From: CAWDDG01 sp963801065
GTDB lineage: Bacteria; Actinomycetota; Actinomycetes; Jiangellales; Jiangellaceae
Length of the DNA stretch: 64,000 bases
NCBI GenBank assembly: GCA_963801065.1
Contig: CAWDDG010000007.1
Location: 1 to 64,000, forward strand
Direction: 5' to 3'
Shown here: one piece after another, positions 15,759 to 25,863 of the stretch
How positions within the stretch are numbered: position 1 is the first letter of the stretch
How the letters are laid out: the number at the start of each line of letters is the position of its first letter
Made by a program: the position numbers and the translations under genes
Notes under the pieces: model-generated
Databases searched by the model: none
Told to the model about the DNA's origin: nothing
Seen by the model: only the letters and a program-made list of their open reading frames with translations

Positions 15759-16727
15759 ATGAACCAGGACGAGTTCAGCACCAGGGCCGAGGCGCATCGG
15801 CGCGAGTTGCGCCTGCACTGCTACCGGCTAACCGGGAGCTTCGACGAGGCCGAGGACCTGGTGCAAGACACCCTGGTGCGCGCCTGGCGAAGCCAGGACC
15901 AGCTCGAGGATCATGCCAACCTGCGCGCCTGGCTCTACCGGATCGCCACCAATACCTGTCTGGACTTCCTCCGCCGGGTCGAGCGGCGGCCGCGCACGTA
16001 CGAGCCTGTCGCCGGCATGGATCACGGTGACGGATCGGCGCCGGACTTCCTGGAGTGGTTGCAGCCGTTTCCTGACCACCTGCTCGACCCCGAGCAGCCG
16101 GAGGATGAGGCGGTCGCCCGGGAGACGATCGAACTGGTTTTTCTGACCGCCATCCAGCACCTGACCCCGCAGCAGCGGGCGGTGTTCGTGTTCCGCGATG
16201 TGCTCGGTTGGACCGCGGCCGACACTGCCGCGGCCATGGGCATGAGCGTCGTCTCGGTCAACAGCGCCCTGCGGCGGGCCAAGCCGAGCCTGCGCCGGCA
16301 CCTACCGGACGACCGCGCGCAATGGCACATCGAGGCGCCGACGGCCGAGGAGCGGAAGGTGCTCGATGCCTACCTCGCGGCCTCGGTGAGCAACGACATG
16401 GACGCGATAGCCGGCCTGCTCACCAGCGACGTCGTGCTGACGATGCCGCCGAACCCGTTCTGGTTCACTTCGCGCGAGGCGATGATGGGGTTCATCAGGC
16501 AGAGCCTGGACCCGGCCTCGCCGGCGTACTTCGGCGAGTGGAAACACCTGCCGACCTTGGCCAACCGGATGCCGGCTGCGGCTGGGTACGTTCGCCGGCC
16601 TGGCACGACGGTCTATCGCGCCCAAGTGCTCGACGTGCTGCGAGTACGAGACGGCCGGATCGCCGAGATCACCTCCTTCGAGCCGCACCTGTTGGCTGCT
16701 TTCGGCCTGCCCCTCGTGATCCGCTGA
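15759..16727 (+). CDS. ECF sigma factor with C-terminal SnoaL-like domain
   Basis: This 322-residue sigma-70-family factor has region 2 at about residues 20-80 (LRLHCYRLTGSFDEAEDLVQDTLVRAW, WLYRIATNTCLDFLRR) and region 4 at about 130-175 (LTPQQRAVFVFRDVLGWTAADTAAAMGMS). A NTF2/SnoaL-like extension of about 120 residues follows (VLDAYLAASVSNDMDAIAGLL), typical of SigG/SigJ-type ECF groups that lack an anti-sigma gene and sense through this domain. The start ATG follows GGGCGACG, a weak ribosome-binding site. The downstream SDR, on the same strand, is a likely target or partner. Confidence 0.9.
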   Translation: MNQDEFSTRAEAHRRELRLHCYRLTGSFDEAEDLVQDTLVRAWRSQDQLEDHANLRAWLYRIATNTCLDFLRRVERRPRTYEPVAGMDHGDGSAPDFLEWLQPFPDHLLDPEQPEDEAVARETIELVFLTAIQHLTPQQRAVFVFRDVLGWTAADTAAAMGMSVVSVNSALRRAKPSLRRHLPDDRAQWHIEAPTAEERKVLDAYLAASVSNDMDAIAGLLTSDVVLTMPPNPFWFTSREAMMGFIRQSLDPASPAYFGEWKHLPTLANRMPAAAGYVRRPGTTVYRAQVLDVLRVRDGRIAEITSFEPHLLAAFGLPLVIR

Positions 16728-16824
16728 AGTACTTTTCGCTGCACCCGATGAGTGGGCGCGACCCCGTACGTCCTACGCGCAGATAGCGCGCATCGGCGCG
16801 CACCGAGGCGCCGAGGAGGGCGTG

Positions 16825-17610
16825 ATGAGCACCAAGTTCCTGGAGAGCCGCTCCGCGATCATCTGGGGTGGCGCCGGCTCGATCGGCACCGCCACCGCCG
16901 CGAGGCTCGTCGAAGAGGGCGCGACCGTCTACTTGGCGGGACGGACCGAGGAGACCCTGAAGGCGGCGGTCGAGGAGACCGGCGCGGTCGGGTACGGCGT
17001 CGTCGACGTGCTCGACGAGGACGCCGTCAGTGCGTTGGTCGAACGCGTGGTTGCGGAGACCGGCCGAATCGACATCTCCTTCCACGTCGCCGACCGCGGC
17101 GACATCCAAGGCGCTCCCCTGCTGCAGATGCCCGCGGCCGACTTCGTCCGGCCGGTGGTCCGCGGCATCACCGGTTCGTTCCACACCGCCCGGGCCGCCG
17201 CTCGGCAAATGACAGAGCAGGGGTCGGGCGTGGTCATCGCGCTCGACAGCGCCTCCGGCAAGGGCAGCGGACCGATGATGGGCGGCACCGGTGCCGCAGA
17301 CGGTGCCCTGGATACCCTGGTCCGCGACCTGGCGCAGGAGGTGGGACCGAGCGGGGTTCGGGTGGTCGGGATCTGGACCGCTGGCCTGCCCGAAACCCTC
17401 ACGCCCGAGAAGTTAGAGGCCGTCTTGGGGGCACCGATGCCGCAGGAGGCGATCGACGGGATCGTCGCCAACCTCGACTCGGCGCGGATGACGAAGCGCT
17501 CGCCCCGGCTGGCCGAGGTTGCCGCCACCGCCGCATTCCTCGCTTCCGACGGCGCGGGCGCGATCACGGGCACCTGGATCAACACGACCAGCGGGATGTT
17601 CCCGAGCTGA
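16825..17610 (+). CDS. Short-chain dehydrogenase/reductase lacking the usual Tyr-x3-Lys
   Basis: This 261-residue Rossmann protein contains WGGAGSIGTATAARLVEEG, VDVLDEDAVSALVERVV and the C-terminal FLASDGAGAITGTWINTTSG, so the family is clear. The glycine motif is G-G-A-G-S-I-G. Where active SDRs have YxxxK, it reads TGAADGAL, and the NNAG motif is HVADRG. The catalytic Tyr and Lys are therefore missing and it may be a non-catalytic binding protein or use different chemistry. GAGGAGGG precedes the ATG; a GTG one codon earlier is also possible. It follows the ECF sigma gene by about 95 bases. Confidence 0.85.
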   Translation: MSTKFLESRSAIIWGGAGSIGTATAARLVEEGATVYLAGRTEETLKAAVEETGAVGYGVVDVLDEDAVSALVERVVAETGRIDISFHVADRGDIQGAPLLQMPAADFVRPVVRGITGSFHTARAAARQMTEQGSGVVIALDSASGKGSGPMMGGTGAADGALDTLVRDLAQEVGPSGVRVVGIWTAGLPETLTPEKLEAVLGAPMPQEAIDGIVANLDSARMTKRSPRLAEVAATAAFLASDGAGAITGTWINTTSGMFPS

Positions 17611-18580
17611 CCTACCCGGGCGCGGCCAGCGCAGGTCGACGGTGGCGTGCGAGGCACCGTGGGCCAACCGCGCGTATCCGGGGCCGCGGTGGAAGAACTC
17701 ATCGGAGAGCCGCCCGGCGCGCCCGTTCGGACGCGATAGCGGACTCATCGACCCCGAGGGTGTAGCCCTCGAGCGATCCGGGTCAGGACCACGCCGTACT
17801 GCCGAAGGGCAGGCCGCGGCAAGACCGCGCACCACACCAGATTGCGTGCGAGGACCGAGTCGCGCTCCAAGGCTTGCGTCCTCGAGCTTCGTCACCACCC
17901 CAAATCAGGAAGGCTGGCGGTCGTGGAGCGCGAAATTCCGATGGCCTGAAACTCGACGGTGGGGTGCCGGGCCGGTCGGGTACTGGCAGGCGATCTCGCG
18001 GCGCGGAATTGCCCGGTTGCCAACTGGGTTCGCCCCGTCCGCCGCGCACGTCGCGACCCCCGAACCCGGCGATCGCTACGCCAGGGTCGAGCCGTGCGAG
18101 CAGGCCGACCGTGCCGGCGAAGTCCGCGCGAGCGCGACGCGCGGCGTTGAGATTCGTCGTCGAGCGCGCCGTCCCGGACTGGGACCCTGGTCGCGCCCGG
18201 CGAGGCGTCGATGCGCGACCAGCCTTACGGCGGGCCGGGGCCGGCGCCGGGGCTCGTCGTGCCGCCCGTCCCGGCCGTCTGGACGGGTCGCCTCTGGCGC
18301 GTGGATGAGCATGTGTGGCCGCCCGGCCGCGACGGCGCCGGCCGTGACGTCGCGGTGACGGTGAGGTCGGGTTGAGTCAGTCATCGCCTTCACCGATCCG
18401 CTGCTCCAACCTCGCCCGCCAAGCTCGACATGGTCCCATCGCACCAGATCCTGGAGCTGACAGCCGTGGCATCAGTCTTGGCATCAACTAGCGGCTAACC
18501 GTGTGGTTGCAGGCGACCAGGGAGGGCCGTGCTGAGGCGATAGTCGCTGCTAGAGGCCATAGTCGCCGTTGTCGGGGCTC
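17611..18580. other. Region without a recognised gene
   Basis: Open frames exist on both strands but all have the biased, Arg/Pro-rich composition of non-coding high-GC DNA. I see no domain, ribosome-binding site or hairpin that would support a gene. Confidence 0.5.
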
Positions 18581-18625
18581 CTCATAATCCCTCGGTCGTG
18601 GGTTCGAGTCCCACCCGCCCCACCA
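18581..18625 (+). repeat. tRNA 3'-half fragment, copy B (candidate attachment site)
   Basis: The same 45-base core as copy A, with a single difference in the variable loop region (CTCGG instead of CTGGG). The upstream DNA is unrelated to a tRNA 5' half, so only the 3' half is present. Immediately to the right lies an IS110 transposase stump. Confidence 0.8.
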
Positions 18626-18734
18626 CCACTGACCTGCGTAAATGCGGGTTCGCGGAGGCTCGCCGCCGCGCGGCTACCTGTGGTTGGTCGTGATCGTCGT
18701 GGTCGCCGTGGGAGTCGAGGCCACGATCCAGGGG

Positions 18735-18830
18735 CCGGGTGCTCAACGCCAAGCACGTCAAGACCGTCCCCGCCCGCCCCAAGACCGACAGGCTGGACGC
18801 CGTCTGGCTGGCCAAGGTCGTCGAGCGGGC
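18735..18830 (+). pseudogene. IS110-family transposase fragment
   Basis: The frame reads VLNAKHVKTVPARPKTDRLD followed by AVWLAKVVERA, the characteristic DEDD-domain segment of IS110 transposases (NA.HVKNVPGRKTD..DA.WLA). Only about 32 codons remain and both sides are unrelated. Confidence 0.75.
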
Positions 18831-19439
18831 ATGTGCAACCCAGGCCACGCATGCCGGATCCTGCGTTCATCTGGCCGGCCGACCATGCCTGGTGCATCGC
18901 CAACGACGTCGACCCACACTGGGCCGGGATCGGAGCCGACGTCTCGGCCATCGACCAGCTTCTGGCTGATCCACAACTCAACGTTGTTCCAGCCGACCCA
19001 CGCGAGAACCAGCCTTCCTACCGGTAGACACCGGAAAGGGCCCAGCGTTCCTCTCGCAACTGCAGTTCAAGCAGTCCCGGCCATTGCCGACGACTGCTCG
19101 GAACAGCACAGCCGTACCTTCCGGCGCCAACCCCTGAACGCCCTCTACTGCCGCTGTCGGGATGCTTGCTCAGACCTGGGGTCCTCTCGCCGAGCTTGCT
19201 AGCAACAACACTCGTCCCGGCGACGCGTGCCGACCGTGGCCGCCGACGAACCTCGGCCCAGCTGGCCTGCATCCGGTTGCTCCGTGCCGGCCTCCCGTCA
19301 GGCGAATCCCAGCGGCCCCGATTCCACAGCACCCGTGATCGGCCGGTGCAGTCTGAGCGGTGACCATCGAAGCACCCGCCAGCACCGTTGCCCAGCGGGT
19401 CGCGGAGCGAGTATGTTCGCCCGCCAGGGGGTGATTGGC
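18831..19439. other. Region without a recognised gene
   Basis: No coding sequence is supported. A TACTGCCGCTGTCGGGATG motif at about 19147 resembles the short motif found near 54650 and 57000. Confidence 0.45.
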
Positions 19440-19826
19440 ATGCTCAACGACCATGCGGTCTACGCCACGATCGCGACCGGCGACCTGGCCCGGGCACGGG
19501 CCTTCTACGAGGGGACGCTCGGGTTCAGCTTCGAGATGGAGGACCCGACCGGTGGCGTCCTGTACGGATCGGGAGGGACCCGTTTCCTGCTCTACCCGAG
19601 CGAGTTCGCGGGAGGCGCCCAGCAGACCGTGGCCACCTGGTTCGTCGACGACGTCGAGGCGATGGTGGCCGAGCTGGCCGGAAAGGGCATCACGTTCGAG
19701 CAGTACGACCTGCCCGGACTCAAGACCGACGAGCGGGGCATCGCCGAGACGGGGCCGTTCAAGGGCGCCTGGTTCAAAGACCCCGACGGCAACATCCTGA
19801 ACGTCGGCCAGGGTCCAACCAGCTAG
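19440..19826 (+). CDS. VOC-family (glyoxalase-like) protein
   Basis: This 128-residue single-domain protein shows the paired beta-alpha-beta-beta-beta pattern: YATIATGDLARARAFYEGTLGF, GGTRFLLYPSE, then TWFVDDVEAMVAELAGKGITF and WFKDPDGNILNVGQ. It probably works as a homodimer with metal sites at the module interface, but the substrate is unknown. A GGGGGTG lies about 8 bases upstream of the ATG. It is the first of at least six VOC genes or ghosts in the window. Confidence 0.88.
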   Translation: MLNDHAVYATIATGDLARARAFYEGTLGFSFEMEDPTGGVLYGSGGTRFLLYPSEFAGGAQQTVATWFVDDVEAMVAELAGKGITFEQYDLPGLKTDERGIAETGPFKGAWFKDPDGNILNVGQGPTS

Positions 19827-20074
19827 GCCCCCAAGACGGCGGCACGTCCGAGCAGACGCCGCGACCCGCAAACGCAGGCGGCCTGGGCAGGATTGCATCG
19901 TGGAGCCGGATCGGACGCGGCACGTGTACTGCCACACCTGCGGCGTCCGATTGCGCCATCTGCTCGGTGGCTGGTTCCACGCGCGGACGCTGGGACCGGT
20001 GGAGTGCCGACCCCCCGATCCCGGAGCGTGAGGCACCCATTCGCGCGTGGCGGAGCCTTCCCGCGGAAAGCTCT

Positions 20075-20580
20075 CAACTGCCGCCGGTCCACGTCGGCTC
20101 GGCCTTCACCGATCCCGACCTGCCCGCCGGCTACGCGCCGTTCAACGTCTTCGTCTGGGGTTCGTCGGTCTAGGTCAGCTACGCCAAGCAAGACGCAGAC
20201 GCCGAAGACGAGATCGCCGGCCACACCCTCGGCTTCGTGGACAAGTACACCGTCTTCGGTCAAACCGTGCAGCGGATCGCTAGCCGCGGCAACCTCAACG
20301 CTCCATGGGTCTGACCATCGCACCGGCCAGCTTCGGCAAATACGCCGGTGCGCTGCTGGTCGGCAACTTCGGCGACGGGAAGATCGGCGCGTATACCGAC
20401 AGTGGAGACTTCCTCGGCTTCCTCCGCGACCGCAACAACGACGTCATCTCGATCGACGGCCTCTGGGCGCTACTGCCGGAACCGCCGCGAGCGGAGGGAC
20501 CGACGCGGTCTGGTTCAGCGCCGGCCCCGATGACGAGACGCATGGACTCCTTGGCACCATCCGGCCCGCCGGCTAGCCAC
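20075..20580 (+). pseudogene. Broken TIGR03118-family protein
   Basis: Three consecutive pieces read FTDPDLPAGYAPFNVFVWG, then (after an in-frame TAG) VSYAKQDADAEDEIAGHTLG, then AGALLVGNFGDGKIGAY with ISIDGLWALLP. A last piece, WFSAGPDDETHGLLG, is in another frame. This is the ordered signature of the TIGR03118 beta-propeller-like secreted proteins, whose function is unknown. The N-terminal third and the signal peptide are missing. Confidence 0.8.
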
Positions 20581-20689
20581 CGCTCCTCGAGTACGCAGGC
20601 GCGCCGCATTGCCCTCAAAGCGGGCGTCTCCATCGCCTTCTCGATCAGGCCGAGGGCGATGGAGAACCGCCCGGCTGGCTTGAAGGGTG

Positions 20690-20935
20690 CAACTTCAGCG
20701 TGCGGTCTGTGTGCCAGCGACGACGCCAATCGGCAGGGTGGCTGTCGCGGTGAAGGTCGACCACCGCGGCGTCCAGCGCGCGACGGCGCCAGCCGGTGGA
20801 CGGTAAGTCCACCGGCGGCGCACCAGGTCCCGATGCCACCGCAGCACCGTCGTGGGCGCCGCTGCGGCGACGGCTTGAGTCGCTGGCCGACCGCCACATC
20901 CGAACGGCTCGGTCGCCATGCCAGCATGCTGGGCC
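20690..20935 (-). pseudogene. Transposase remnant (integrase-core family, IS3/IS481-like)
   Basis: In overlapping frames the minus strand reads TTVLRWHRDLVRRRWTY and then ALDAAVVDLHRDSHPADWRR, which resembles the start of rve-type transposases (VLRWHRDLVRRRWTYP..R...ALDPEVVDLV). About 80 codons remain with frame breaks. The IS family is uncertain. Confidence 0.6.
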
Positions 20936-20984
20936 GGGCAACAACGTTCAAGACGTTCCCGGCCAGGCGGCCTATGGTGCGGGC

Positions 20985-21413
20985 ATGTCGATCACCGCGC
21001 ACATCGTCGTTCAGGGCGCCGACCGCGCTGCCGCCTTCTACCGAGACGCGTTTGGCGCCGAGGAGATCGAGCGGATCCCGACGCCGGATGGCCGACTCAT
21101 GTCGGTTCAGCTGCGTATCACCGACAGCGTCCTCCACGTGGCCGACGAGTTTCCAGAGATGGGGGTGCTCGCCCCACCCTCCGTCGGTGGGACCGCCGTG
21201 GTGCTGGCCCTTGACGTCGCCGATGCGGAGGCGGTCTACGCGCAGGCGGTCGCCGCCGGGGCCCAGGTCCGCCAGCCGCTGCAGGACATGTTCTGGGGTG
21301 ATCGGCACGGGCAGCTCGACGACCCGTTCGGGCACCGCTGGAACGTCGACCAGCATCTGCGTGACGTGCCCCACGATGAGGTCGTGGCCGCCGCCGCCCG
21401 AGCCTTCTCCTGA
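20985..21413 (+). CDS. PhnB-like VOC-family protein
   Basis: This 142-residue protein contains MSITAHIVVQGADRAAAFYRDAFGAEE, LHVADEFPEMGVLAPPSVGG, VDDAEAVYAQAVAAGA-type and FWGDRHGQLDDPFGHRWNV segments, the pattern of PhnB-like VOC proteins of unknown function. The ATG is preceded by a weak GGTGCGGGC. It is flanked by an IS ghost and a convergent gamma-carbonic-anhydrase-like gene. Confidence 0.88.
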   Translation: MSITAHIVVQGADRAAAFYRDAFGAEEIERIPTPDGRLMSVQLRITDSVLHVADEFPEMGVLAPPSVGGTAVVLALDVADAEAVYAQAVAAGAQVRQPLQDMFWGDRHGQLDDPFGHRWNVDQHLRDVPHDEVVAAAARAFS

Positions 21414-21667
21414 TCTGCGCCACCGACTGCTCGGCCGCACCAGGCTGCCGGTTTCAAAGATCTGTCCCGTAGCAATGGCGGACATTGCCCGCGTCGCCGG
21501 GCTTGAACGGGCCAACTTTCGAGAGGTCGCCCCACCCCCGCCCAACACGACGCGTGCGGGGTGCCAAGGTATCCCAACATCCGCTCTATGCCGCGAGTCG
21601 TGTGGTGGCGCTCTCTCGAGGAACGTCGTCATATGCGTGAGGTCGTGGTGCGCGTCGGGCGGGTCGA

Positions 21668-22297
21668 TCAGTCGAGGATTTCGTCCTCGCGGTGCGCACC
21701 GAACTCTGTCACCCGAACCTCGGCCGTTTGCTCGTACCGGGTGATCCGGTCGTCCCATGCCGCCTGCACGCCAAATGCGGCGCTGGCGAAGTTCGCGTCC
21801 CGGATGGCTGCCGCGACCTCGTCGGCCCGATCGGGGGTCAGGATCCGCGCCGGCGCGCCAACGGCCAGCGTGTGCGGTGGCACGAACAGCTCCGAAGGCA
21901 CCTTGGTCCGCGCGTGCACCAGCGCGCCGACCGCGATCACCGCGCCGGCGCCGACGGTCGCGCCGTGCAGGACGGTCGCGCCGGTGCCGACGTACACGCA
22001 GCGGTCGAGGGTACAGCCGAGCATGGTGGCGTGCGGACCGACGAAGACGTGGTCGCCCAAATGCACTGGGCGGTCGGCGTCTCCAACCGCCGTGGCCCGC
22101 AGCACCGCGTGCTCGGTGATGACAGACGCCTCGCCCACGCTGATGTGCGATCCCTCGGCGTCCAGCACCGTGCCATACATGATGATGGCCCGCGGGCCCA
22201 CCCGGACGTCGCCGACCAGGGTTGCGGTCGGCGCGACGAACGCGGTGGCATCGACCGAAGGTGTAATGCCGAGATGTCTGATCAACACGCCTACCAT
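21668..22297 (-). CDS. Gamma-carbonic-anhydrase-like hexapeptide-repeat protein
   Basis: This 209-residue left-handed beta-helix protein has repeats of the type VGDVRVGPRAIIMYGTVL, LGDHVFVGPHATMLGCTL, VYVGTGATVLHGATVGAGAV. The arrangement follows bacterial gamma-CA/YrdA proteins. One of the usual zinc histidines (IGHNAVLHGC) appears as VGPHATMLGC, so carbonic anhydrase activity is doubtful. It ends in a C-terminal helix (EVAAAIRDANFASAAFG). I chose MVGVLIRHLG as start because upstream codons look non-coding. Confidence 0.8.
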   Translation of the reverse strand: MVGVLIRHLGITPSVDATAFVAPTATLVGDVRVGPRAIIMYGTVLDAEGSHISVGEASVITEHAVLRATAVGDADRPVHLGDHVFVGPHATMLGCTLDRCVYVGTGATVLHGATVGAGAVIAVGALVHARTKVPSELFVPPHTLAVGAPARILTPDRADEVAAAIRDANFASAAFGVQAAWDDRITRYEQTAEVRVTEFGAHREDEILD

Positions 22298-22470
22298 CCT
22301 GGTTGGACCCGCCGTCGAACACGACATCACCCTGGGCGGATCACGCGGCACGAACTGTCCGCTCTTGGCGCGTGGCGTGATGCGACGCCACGGGGTGGGG
22401 CGATGAGTTCGGCGCTGGCCAGTCGCCTGCCATCAGGTACGGACGATTGATTCCGACCGGGAACGAGCCA

Positions 22471-22690
22471 ATGGCGACGTTCGTGCTGATCCATGGTGGC
22501 GGGGATGTGGGCTGGTCCTGGCACAGTTTCGTTCTGTGCACCGAGGAGGACCCGGTTGTTTCCGCCTGACTTCCTGGCGCCGACTAGTCACCGAGCGTCT
22601 GGGCATCACCCCCGACGAGATTGCCGCGGGGCCCTGCGTGGCACTCAGCCGCCCACGCGAATTGGTGGACCTGCTCGTCGGCTACCTGGC
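22471..22690 (+). pseudogene. Alpha/beta-hydrolase remnant with internal deletion
   Basis: It starts MATFVLIHGGGDVGWSWH, the N-terminal strand and oxyanion-loop region of an alpha/beta hydrolase. After about 30 codons and a frame change it continues directly as RLGITPDEIAAGPCVALSRP with RELVDLLVGYL, the C-terminal region containing the catalytic His position (here Cys-Val instead of the usual GGH). The nucleophile elbow is deleted. Confidence 0.75.
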
Positions 22691-22915
22691 CACTCAGGCG
22701 CGGCCTTTGACCGGACTACATCGAGCCCACGGCGCTGCGGCTGCATCCGATCCTCATGCCGCTGGTCGCTCGTGCCATGAGCGAGCGTGTTCTGGTTGGG
22801 GTGGTCGGCCGCTCAGCGGTCGATGCGGGCGGCACCTGCGGGGCGCGGTGTCGCGTACGCCGACTTCCACGGAGAGGCCGACTACCAGCTCCTCCACTCA
22901 CGTCCCTACCGGGGC

Positions 22916-23416
22916 TCACTGCTCGGCCAGCCTCTGGTCCAGCCAGACAACCGACTCCTCGATTGATGTCCGCGGCAGGTCTAGGTGACCACCGGGGTTC
23001 TCGATCAGGGTCTTGTCTGTCGAGCCGAGCGCGTCGAAGAGCGCCCGGCAGGCGTCGGGCTGGACCAGGTCGTCGTCGGACTGGACGTAGAAGAGCACAG
23101 GGGCAGTGACCAGCTGCGCCGAGGCGACCGGGCCGTCGGCGAGCCCGAGCACCGCAGCGGTGATCCGCGGCTCGGCGGCGAGCAGCGGCAGCCCGACCCG
23201 GGCGCCCTGGGAGATGCCCCAGAAGCCGACCGGCCCGGGATGTTCGGCCAGCACGGCCGGAACCTCGTCGAGCGAGCGGACAACCGCGACGACGTACCCC
23301 TCGTCGGCGAGGCGGGTGGCGCGGGCGACGATGCCGGGCGAGGTATGGTCCTGGCCGCCACCGGGGGCGAGCAGGATTAGACCGCGCGGAGCTGAAGCGG
23401 GGTTGAAGAGATGCAT
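22916..23416 (-). CDS. Short dienelactone-hydrolase-like alpha/beta hydrolase
   Basis: This 166-residue protein reads RGLILLAPGGGQDHTSPGIV, the nucleophile elbow GFWGISQGARVGLPLL (GxSxG as G-I-S-Q-G), then VTAPVLFYVQSDDDLVQPDA with the acid and ENPGGHLDLPRTS with the catalytic His. All three catalytic positions are present, although the usual N-terminal strands are missing, so it is about 60 residues shorter than relatives. GGAAGG lies 6 bases before the ATG. Activity is plausible but stability is uncertain. Confidence 0.75.
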   Translation of the reverse strand: MHLFNPASAPRGLILLAPGGGQDHTSPGIVARATRLADEGYVVAVVRSLDEVPAVLAEHPGPVGFWGISQGARVGLPLLAAEPRITAAVLGLADGPVASAQLVTAPVLFYVQSDDDLVQPDACRALFDALGSTDKTLIENPGGHLDLPRTSIEESVVWLDQRLAEQ

Positions 23417-23845
23417 GACGGACCTTCCGGGATGTGTGGACACCCCGGGCGCCGCTGTCGAACTCAGGTCAAACTGCGCGCGACCGCGGACGGGAGTGCC
23501 CAGCCAACTGCAGTGGGAATGGGACTCACCTCCTCCGATCGTCGTGGTGCCGCATAGGCTACCGCGCTCACGGGACCTCGAAGGTCGTCCCGATCTCCAT
23601 CCCGAGCTCCACATGCCATACCCCACTCGCGGCTGGTCCCGCGGGTCGTCGCTCTTGCCGCACCCAGCGACGTATCGTCGGCCAGGTTCGATCTTGTCGA
23701 ACTGACGGGCGGTCGGCCTGTCGGACCGATTGTTGCCGGTGGCACGGCAAGGCTCGTCGGCCGTAGATCGCTGCGGTCGGCGAGGTCGTGGAACCGGTTC
23801 GTCACTCAATGTGGCAGCCGCCCGGCGGGCTGAGAGGATGCAGCC
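23417..23845. other. Gap without a recognised gene
   Basis: The divergent space between two genes holds no supported feature. Promoters for both flanking genes are expected here, but I could not identify clear -35/-10 elements. Confidence 0.45.
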
Positions 23846-24358
23846 GTGATCGGCGCTCGGTGGGGTGTGGCGGAGCGGGAGACCATGCTGCGCTACCCGT
23901 GTGATGAGTTCGTGGCCTCACCGACCCTGGAGGTGTGGCGAGGAGTGACCGTCCGTGCGGCCCCGGCAGCGGTGTGGCCATGGCTGGCACAAGTGCGGAT
24001 CGCACCGTATTCCTACGACTGGCTTGATAACCGTGGCCGGCGGTCGCCGCGTCGTCTCCTGGGCCTTCCCGAGCCACGAGTCGGCGAGGCGTTCACCACC
24101 GCGGCAGGACACCAACGGGGGTGGATCGTGTCAATCGACCGCGGACATCAGTTGACGGGGACGATCTTGGGCGCGTTCATGTCCTATCTTCTGCTGCCCG
24201 CGGAACAAGAGACGACGCGACTGCTGCTCAAGGTTGTCATGGCTACCAATCGGCTCATCGCGCCGGTTCTCTCCGTCGGCGACCTGATCATGGCGCGACG
24301 GCAGTTGCTGAACCTGAAGGGGCTCGCCGAGCACGAACTCAACCACAGTCGGCGCTGA
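23846..24358 (+). CDS. SRPBCC-family protein
   Basis: This 170-residue protein has the START-like pattern VWRGVTVRAAPAAVWPWLAQVRIAPYSYDWLDN, LPEPRVGEAFTT and a late helix pair VMATNRLIAPVLSVGDLIMARRQL. It resembles actinobacterial polyketide-cyclase/SRPBCC proteins with an unknown ligand. The start is GTG after GAGAGGATG. Single gene, not in an obvious operon. Confidence 0.8.
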   Translation: MIGARWGVAERETMLRYPCDEFVASPTLEVWRGVTVRAAPAAVWPWLAQVRIAPYSYDWLDNRGRRSPRRLLGLPEPRVGEAFTTAAGHQRGWIVSIDRGHQLTGTILGAFMSYLLLPAEQETTRLLLKVVMATNRLIAPVLSVGDLIMARRQLLNLKGLAEHELNHSRR

Positions 24359-25439
24359 CCAACCAACGAAGCTCCGGGCCGCAGATGAAAGATCACACCC
24401 GCTTTTGCCGCCGAGCGCGTGGCCGCTGATGCGGCCAATCCGCGCATGCCGCGGACCCAGGCGAGACCGAGACGCGACCCGTGCGCCGCGGCTCCGCGCA
24501 TCATTGAGATTGAGTCGACGTCGCCTATGACCTGCGCCAATGTCGTGTCGCCGTACTTGACGTGGTGGGCGCGGACCTTGTCATGGCACTGCACCATGGG
24601 TGAATGTGTCGATGCCGAATAGGTAGGACGAACTGATGCAGCGCCGGTCGACCCTCCTCGCCGAGGCGCACCGTCGCAGGCGGGACTTTCCAATCCCGGA
24701 TTATGTCCGCATCCCCGAGGGTCAATGTGTGGTTCAAGTGGTCGGGTCCCATGCGGTCCGCGGACGGACGGCTGTTGCTGACCGTGGAGCAGTCCGATGA
24801 ACGCCAGGAGGAGCGACCATATGCACTCTGGGCGGAACTGGACGGCAGCATCCGAGTGATGCCACACGAACCCGGCGTGACGTCGGCTGAGGCACCAGCC
24901 GCACGACCCCCCACGAGGCCCTCTTGATCAACCTTCCGCATCTGCCGCTGGTCGCGCGTTCACGCTCAAAGCCGATGTGCGGACGGCGTCAGCACCCATG
25001 GTGCTCGACGCCACGCGGTCACCGGGAGGGGTCGAGGTAGCGGTCGCCCGGGTTGATTACCCGCATGATCCGGCGCCCGATGTCGGACAGCTGCCGTACG
25101 TGGGGCTTGGTCAGGGGTCCAGCAACCAGCGCGCGGACAGCCTCGATGTGCCCGGGCGCGGTGCGGCGTCGACGTCTCCGCCGGTGATCTGGCGGGATCG
25201 GGAGACCAGGGAGTAGACCAGGGACTAGACGATCAAGGCCAGGACCCCGGGCCAGAACGGTGTGCGCGAACGCGCCCTCGTATCCCTGAAGTACGAGCGG
25301 CGCTACCTCGAAGACATCGAGACCGCCGACTAGCTGTGGGCACACGCCGAGGACTACCGCAACGAGGCGGTGGTGCGGAAACGGCGGCCGCTCCATAGCA
25401 GTTCGCCGCGCTCGTCGGCGAGGCTGCCCTGATGCGCGG
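24359..25439. other. Region without a recognised gene
   Basis: A frame at 24699-24926 (+) reads VNVWFKWSGPMRSADGRLLL and RPYALWAELDGSIRVMPHEP and has fairly protein-like composition, but no family is recognised and no ribosome-binding site is seen. The rest appears to be decayed sequence; the right end reaches the DUF1232 gene. Confidence 0.3.
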
Positions 25440-25863
25440 CGCGTATCGCGATGTCGATCCCTAGGCGAACGATCACTGGCGGGCTCCAGTAGCCGTTCGA
25501 TGAGCTGTGGTTCGCCGGGCCAGGCGCCCAGAAGAACCTCGCGGGGGACTTGCCGGCCGGCACATCGCAGCGCCAACGCGACTACGACGAGGTCGTCCAG
25601 CGGACCGATGATGGGCAGAACTCGGGGATGAGGTCGATCGGGCTGGCGACCCATAGCCCGGCGATCAGCACGGCGATCTTCGCTCGGCGGGGCACGTGTG
25701 GGTCGGTGCGCAGCCGGCGAACGGTGGTGACACAGTCGGGGATGGACGCGGCAAGGTCGCGCAGGATGCCGGGCGGTAGCCGGCGGGCCAGCAGGATCAG
25801 CAGCCCCCAGGAGGCCAGCAGCAGCCCGACCGCGATCGCCAGACCGGTGAGCCAGTTACGCAT
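25440..25863 (-). pseudogene. DUF1232 (YkvA-like) membrane protein, one-base frameshift
   Basis: The N-terminal part MRNWLTGLAIAVGLLLASWG is a membrane helix, followed by RTDPHVPRRAKIAVLIAGLW and VASPIDLIPEF, the DUF1232 core. In the next frame it continues as LPIIGPLDDLVVVALALR, the conserved end of the same domain. One missing C (GAGTTC-TGCCC instead of GAGTTCCTGCCC) causes the break. The start overlaps the stop of the upstream ChrB-like gene by 8 bases. It is a recent pseudogene or a sequence error. Confidence 0.8.
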
